A stretch of DNA of 6,118 bases from Thermoplasmata archaeon (GTDB taxonomy: Archaea > Thermoplasmatota > Thermoplasmata > UBA184), in NCBI GenBank assembly GCA_021827545.1, contig JAKAVH010000060.1, forward strand, positions 1 to 6,118, in the 5' to 3' direction. A program made the position numbers and the translations under genes. How positions within the stretch are numbered: the first letter of the stretch is position 1; the number at the start of each line of letters is the position of its first letter. This document shows, piece after piece, positions 4,902 to 6,118 of this stretch. The notes under the pieces were generated by a model. It searched no databases and was not told the DNA's origin. It worked only from the letters and a program-made list of their open reading frames with translations.

Positions 4902-6118
4902 GTGGCCGACAGCAGTTCGGACCTTCTCTGCCCGATTGAGTTTCGATACGGACGCCCGACGGTTCGCGCCCTCTTCACTCGGCAGGCCCGTCTCGATCGG
5001 GCGCTGCAGGTGGAGGCGGCGCTCGCTCGGGCTCAGGCGTCGGTCGGCCTGATTCCCGCGGAGGCCGCCGAGGCGATCGCGCGCGCCGTCGATCGGCACG
5101 CGGTCCGTCTCGAACGAGTGGATGAGCTGGAGGCGGAGCTCCGCCACGACGTGATGGCGATCGCCCGGGCGTTGGCGGAGGCGAGCGGCCCCGCCGGCGC
5201 TTGGGTCCATTTCGGAGCCACGAGCGCGGACATCACCGAGACCGCCCTCGCGATCGAGCTCCGGGAGTCGATGGGGGTGCTGGCCCAGGATGTGAAGGAG
5301 CTCGTCGGCACGTTGATGGAGCGGGCCCAGCAACATCGCGCGACGCCCGAGATCGCTCGCACGCACGGTCAGTTCGCCGTTCCCCAGAGCTTCGGCTACA
5401 AGCTCGCGGTGGCCGCGGCCGAATTCGGCCGCCACTGGACGCGTCTGAAGGAAATCGCCCCCCGCGTCGCCGCCGGGAAGATCGCGGGAGCCGTCGGAAC
5501 GGGCGCGGGTTACGGCCCCCGCGCGAGCGAAGTAGAGGCGCTCGCCCTTCGGCCGTTCGGCGTGATCGCCGACGAAGCGCCGACCCAGCTGGTCGGGCGC
5601 GACCGGCTCGCCGAGTTCACCAATTGGGCCGCGCTCGTCGCCGCCTCGGCCGAGCGGTGGGCCACGGAGGTACGCAATCTGCAGCGCAGCGAGATCCGGG
5701 AGGTCGCCGAGCCGTTCGATGAGTCGAAGCAAGTCGGAAGCTCGACGATGGCGCAGAAGCGGAACCCGATGGCTTCGGAGACCGTCTCGAGCCTCGCCCG
5801 GCTCGTGCGCGCGCTCGCGGGGCCTCCGCTCGACAACATGATTCAATGGCACGAACGAGACCTCGCGAACTCCGCGAACGAGCGGTTCGTCGTCCCGCAC
5901 GTCGTGGTGCTGCTCGATGACATTCTCCAGCGGCTCACGACGATCGTCCGCGGACTGACGATCGACGAGCGGCGAATGGCCGAGAACCTCGCGTCGGCAG
6001 CCGGCCTTCCGATGACGGAGAGCCTCATGCTCGCATTGACGGCGAAGGGAATGGCTCGCAGCGACGCCCACGAGCTGTTGCGGCAGATCACGCGACCGGG
6101 CGATGGACGGTCGCTCAC
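4902..6118 (+). CDS. purB: Adenylosuccinate lyase PurB, 3' end outside the window
   Basis: PurB cleaves fumarate from SAICAR and from adenylosuccinate, serving de novo purine synthesis and AMP formation; the family is a homotetramer of the fumarase/aspartase fold. The visible 405 residues include YGRPTVRALFT near the N-terminus, HFGATSADITETA with His103, ARTHGQFAVPQSFGYK with His155 (general acid region), QLVGRDRLAEF, and the mobile signature loop GSSTMAQKRNP (279-289) carrying the catalytic serine (Ser280/281). The usual proline after Met in this loop is Ala here. IQWHERDLANSANER follows, as expected. About 45-50 residues are probably missing beyond base 6118. GTG 4902 is chosen because no ATG, GTG or TTG occurs in frame between it and the upstream stop region, it matches family length, and the TATA box sits 25 bases ahead. 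A long open frame on the opposite strand is an antisense shadow. Confidence 0.96.
   Translation, partial: MADSSSDLLCPIEFRYGRPTVRALFTRQARLDRALQVEAALARAQASVGLIPAEAAEAIARAVDRHAVRLERVDELEAELRHDVMAIARALAEASGPAGAWVHFGATSADITETALAIELRESMGVLAQDVKELVGTLMERAQQHRATPEIARTHGQFAVPQSFGYKLAVAAAEFGRHWTRLKEIAPRVAAGKIAGAVGTGAGYGPRASEVEALALRPFGVIADEAPTQLVGRDRLAEFTNWAALVAASAERWATEVRNLQRSEIREVAEPFDESKQVGSSTMAQKRNPMASETVSSLARLVRALAGPPLDNMIQWHERDLANSANERFVVPHVVVLLDDILQRLTTIVRGLTIDERRMAENLASAAGLPMTESLMLALTAKGMARSDAHELLRQITRPGDGRSL

Noticed and set aside
4725..6071. 448-codon open frame on the minus strand across purB
   Set aside because: It is antisense to a clear purB gene. The product is Arg/Gly/His-rich with no family motif, a usual artefact in GC-rich DNA.

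Overview
The window is about two thirds G+C and carries seven protein genes, all of them housekeeping or metabolic. It looks archaeal. The arginyl-tRNA synthetase has a eukaryote/archaea-like MSTR-type active-site loop. QueC in an archaeon would feed archaeosine synthesis. The DUF92 membrane protein and the short asparagine-synthase-like protein without an amidotransferase domain are also common in archaea. TATA-like boxes sit about 25-30 bases ahead of several start codons that have no well-placed Shine-Dalgarno, which suggests leaderless transcripts. A GC-rich member of the Thermoplasmatota would fit, but that is a guess, because no rRNA or other decisive marker is present.

Layout, left to right. 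Bases 1-985 (+) hold the C-terminal part of argS, cut by the left edge. A 58-base gap with a TATA-like box leads to mscL (1044-1472, +), which encodes a mechanosensitive channel with an added C-terminal zinc ribbon. Next is a 454-base gap (1473-1926) between convergent genes, with several short hairpins and no gene I can support. On the minus strand, a DUF92 integral membrane protein (3374-2619) is followed by queC (2622-1927). The two overlap by ATGA, and queC has a good Shine-Dalgarno inside the end of the upstream gene, so they form a translationally coupled pair. Upstream of them on the same strand is a HAD-family phosphatase of the GmhB/HisB-N type (4025-3441), separated by 66 bases that include a candidate promoter. 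An 80-base divergent promoter region (4026-4105) separates it from a stand-alone asparagine-synthase-type PP-loop protein (4106-4876, +). That is followed by purB, adenylosuccinate lyase (GTG start at 4902), which runs off the right edge. The probable purB TATA box overlaps the stop codon of the gene before it.

The genes do not form one obvious pathway. They touch translation (ArgRS), tRNA modification (QueC), osmotic safety (MscL), possibly isoprenoid phosphate salvage (DUF92), sugar-phosphate or histidine metabolism (HAD phosphatase), amide transfer (AsnB-like) and purine synthesis (PurB). I found no CRISPR, mobile element, phage, toxin or defence genes, and no convincing new system. The best leads are the zinc-ribbon MscL, the unassigned substrates of the HAD phosphatase and AsnB-like protein, the Pro-to-Ala change in the PurB signature loop, and the long structured gap.
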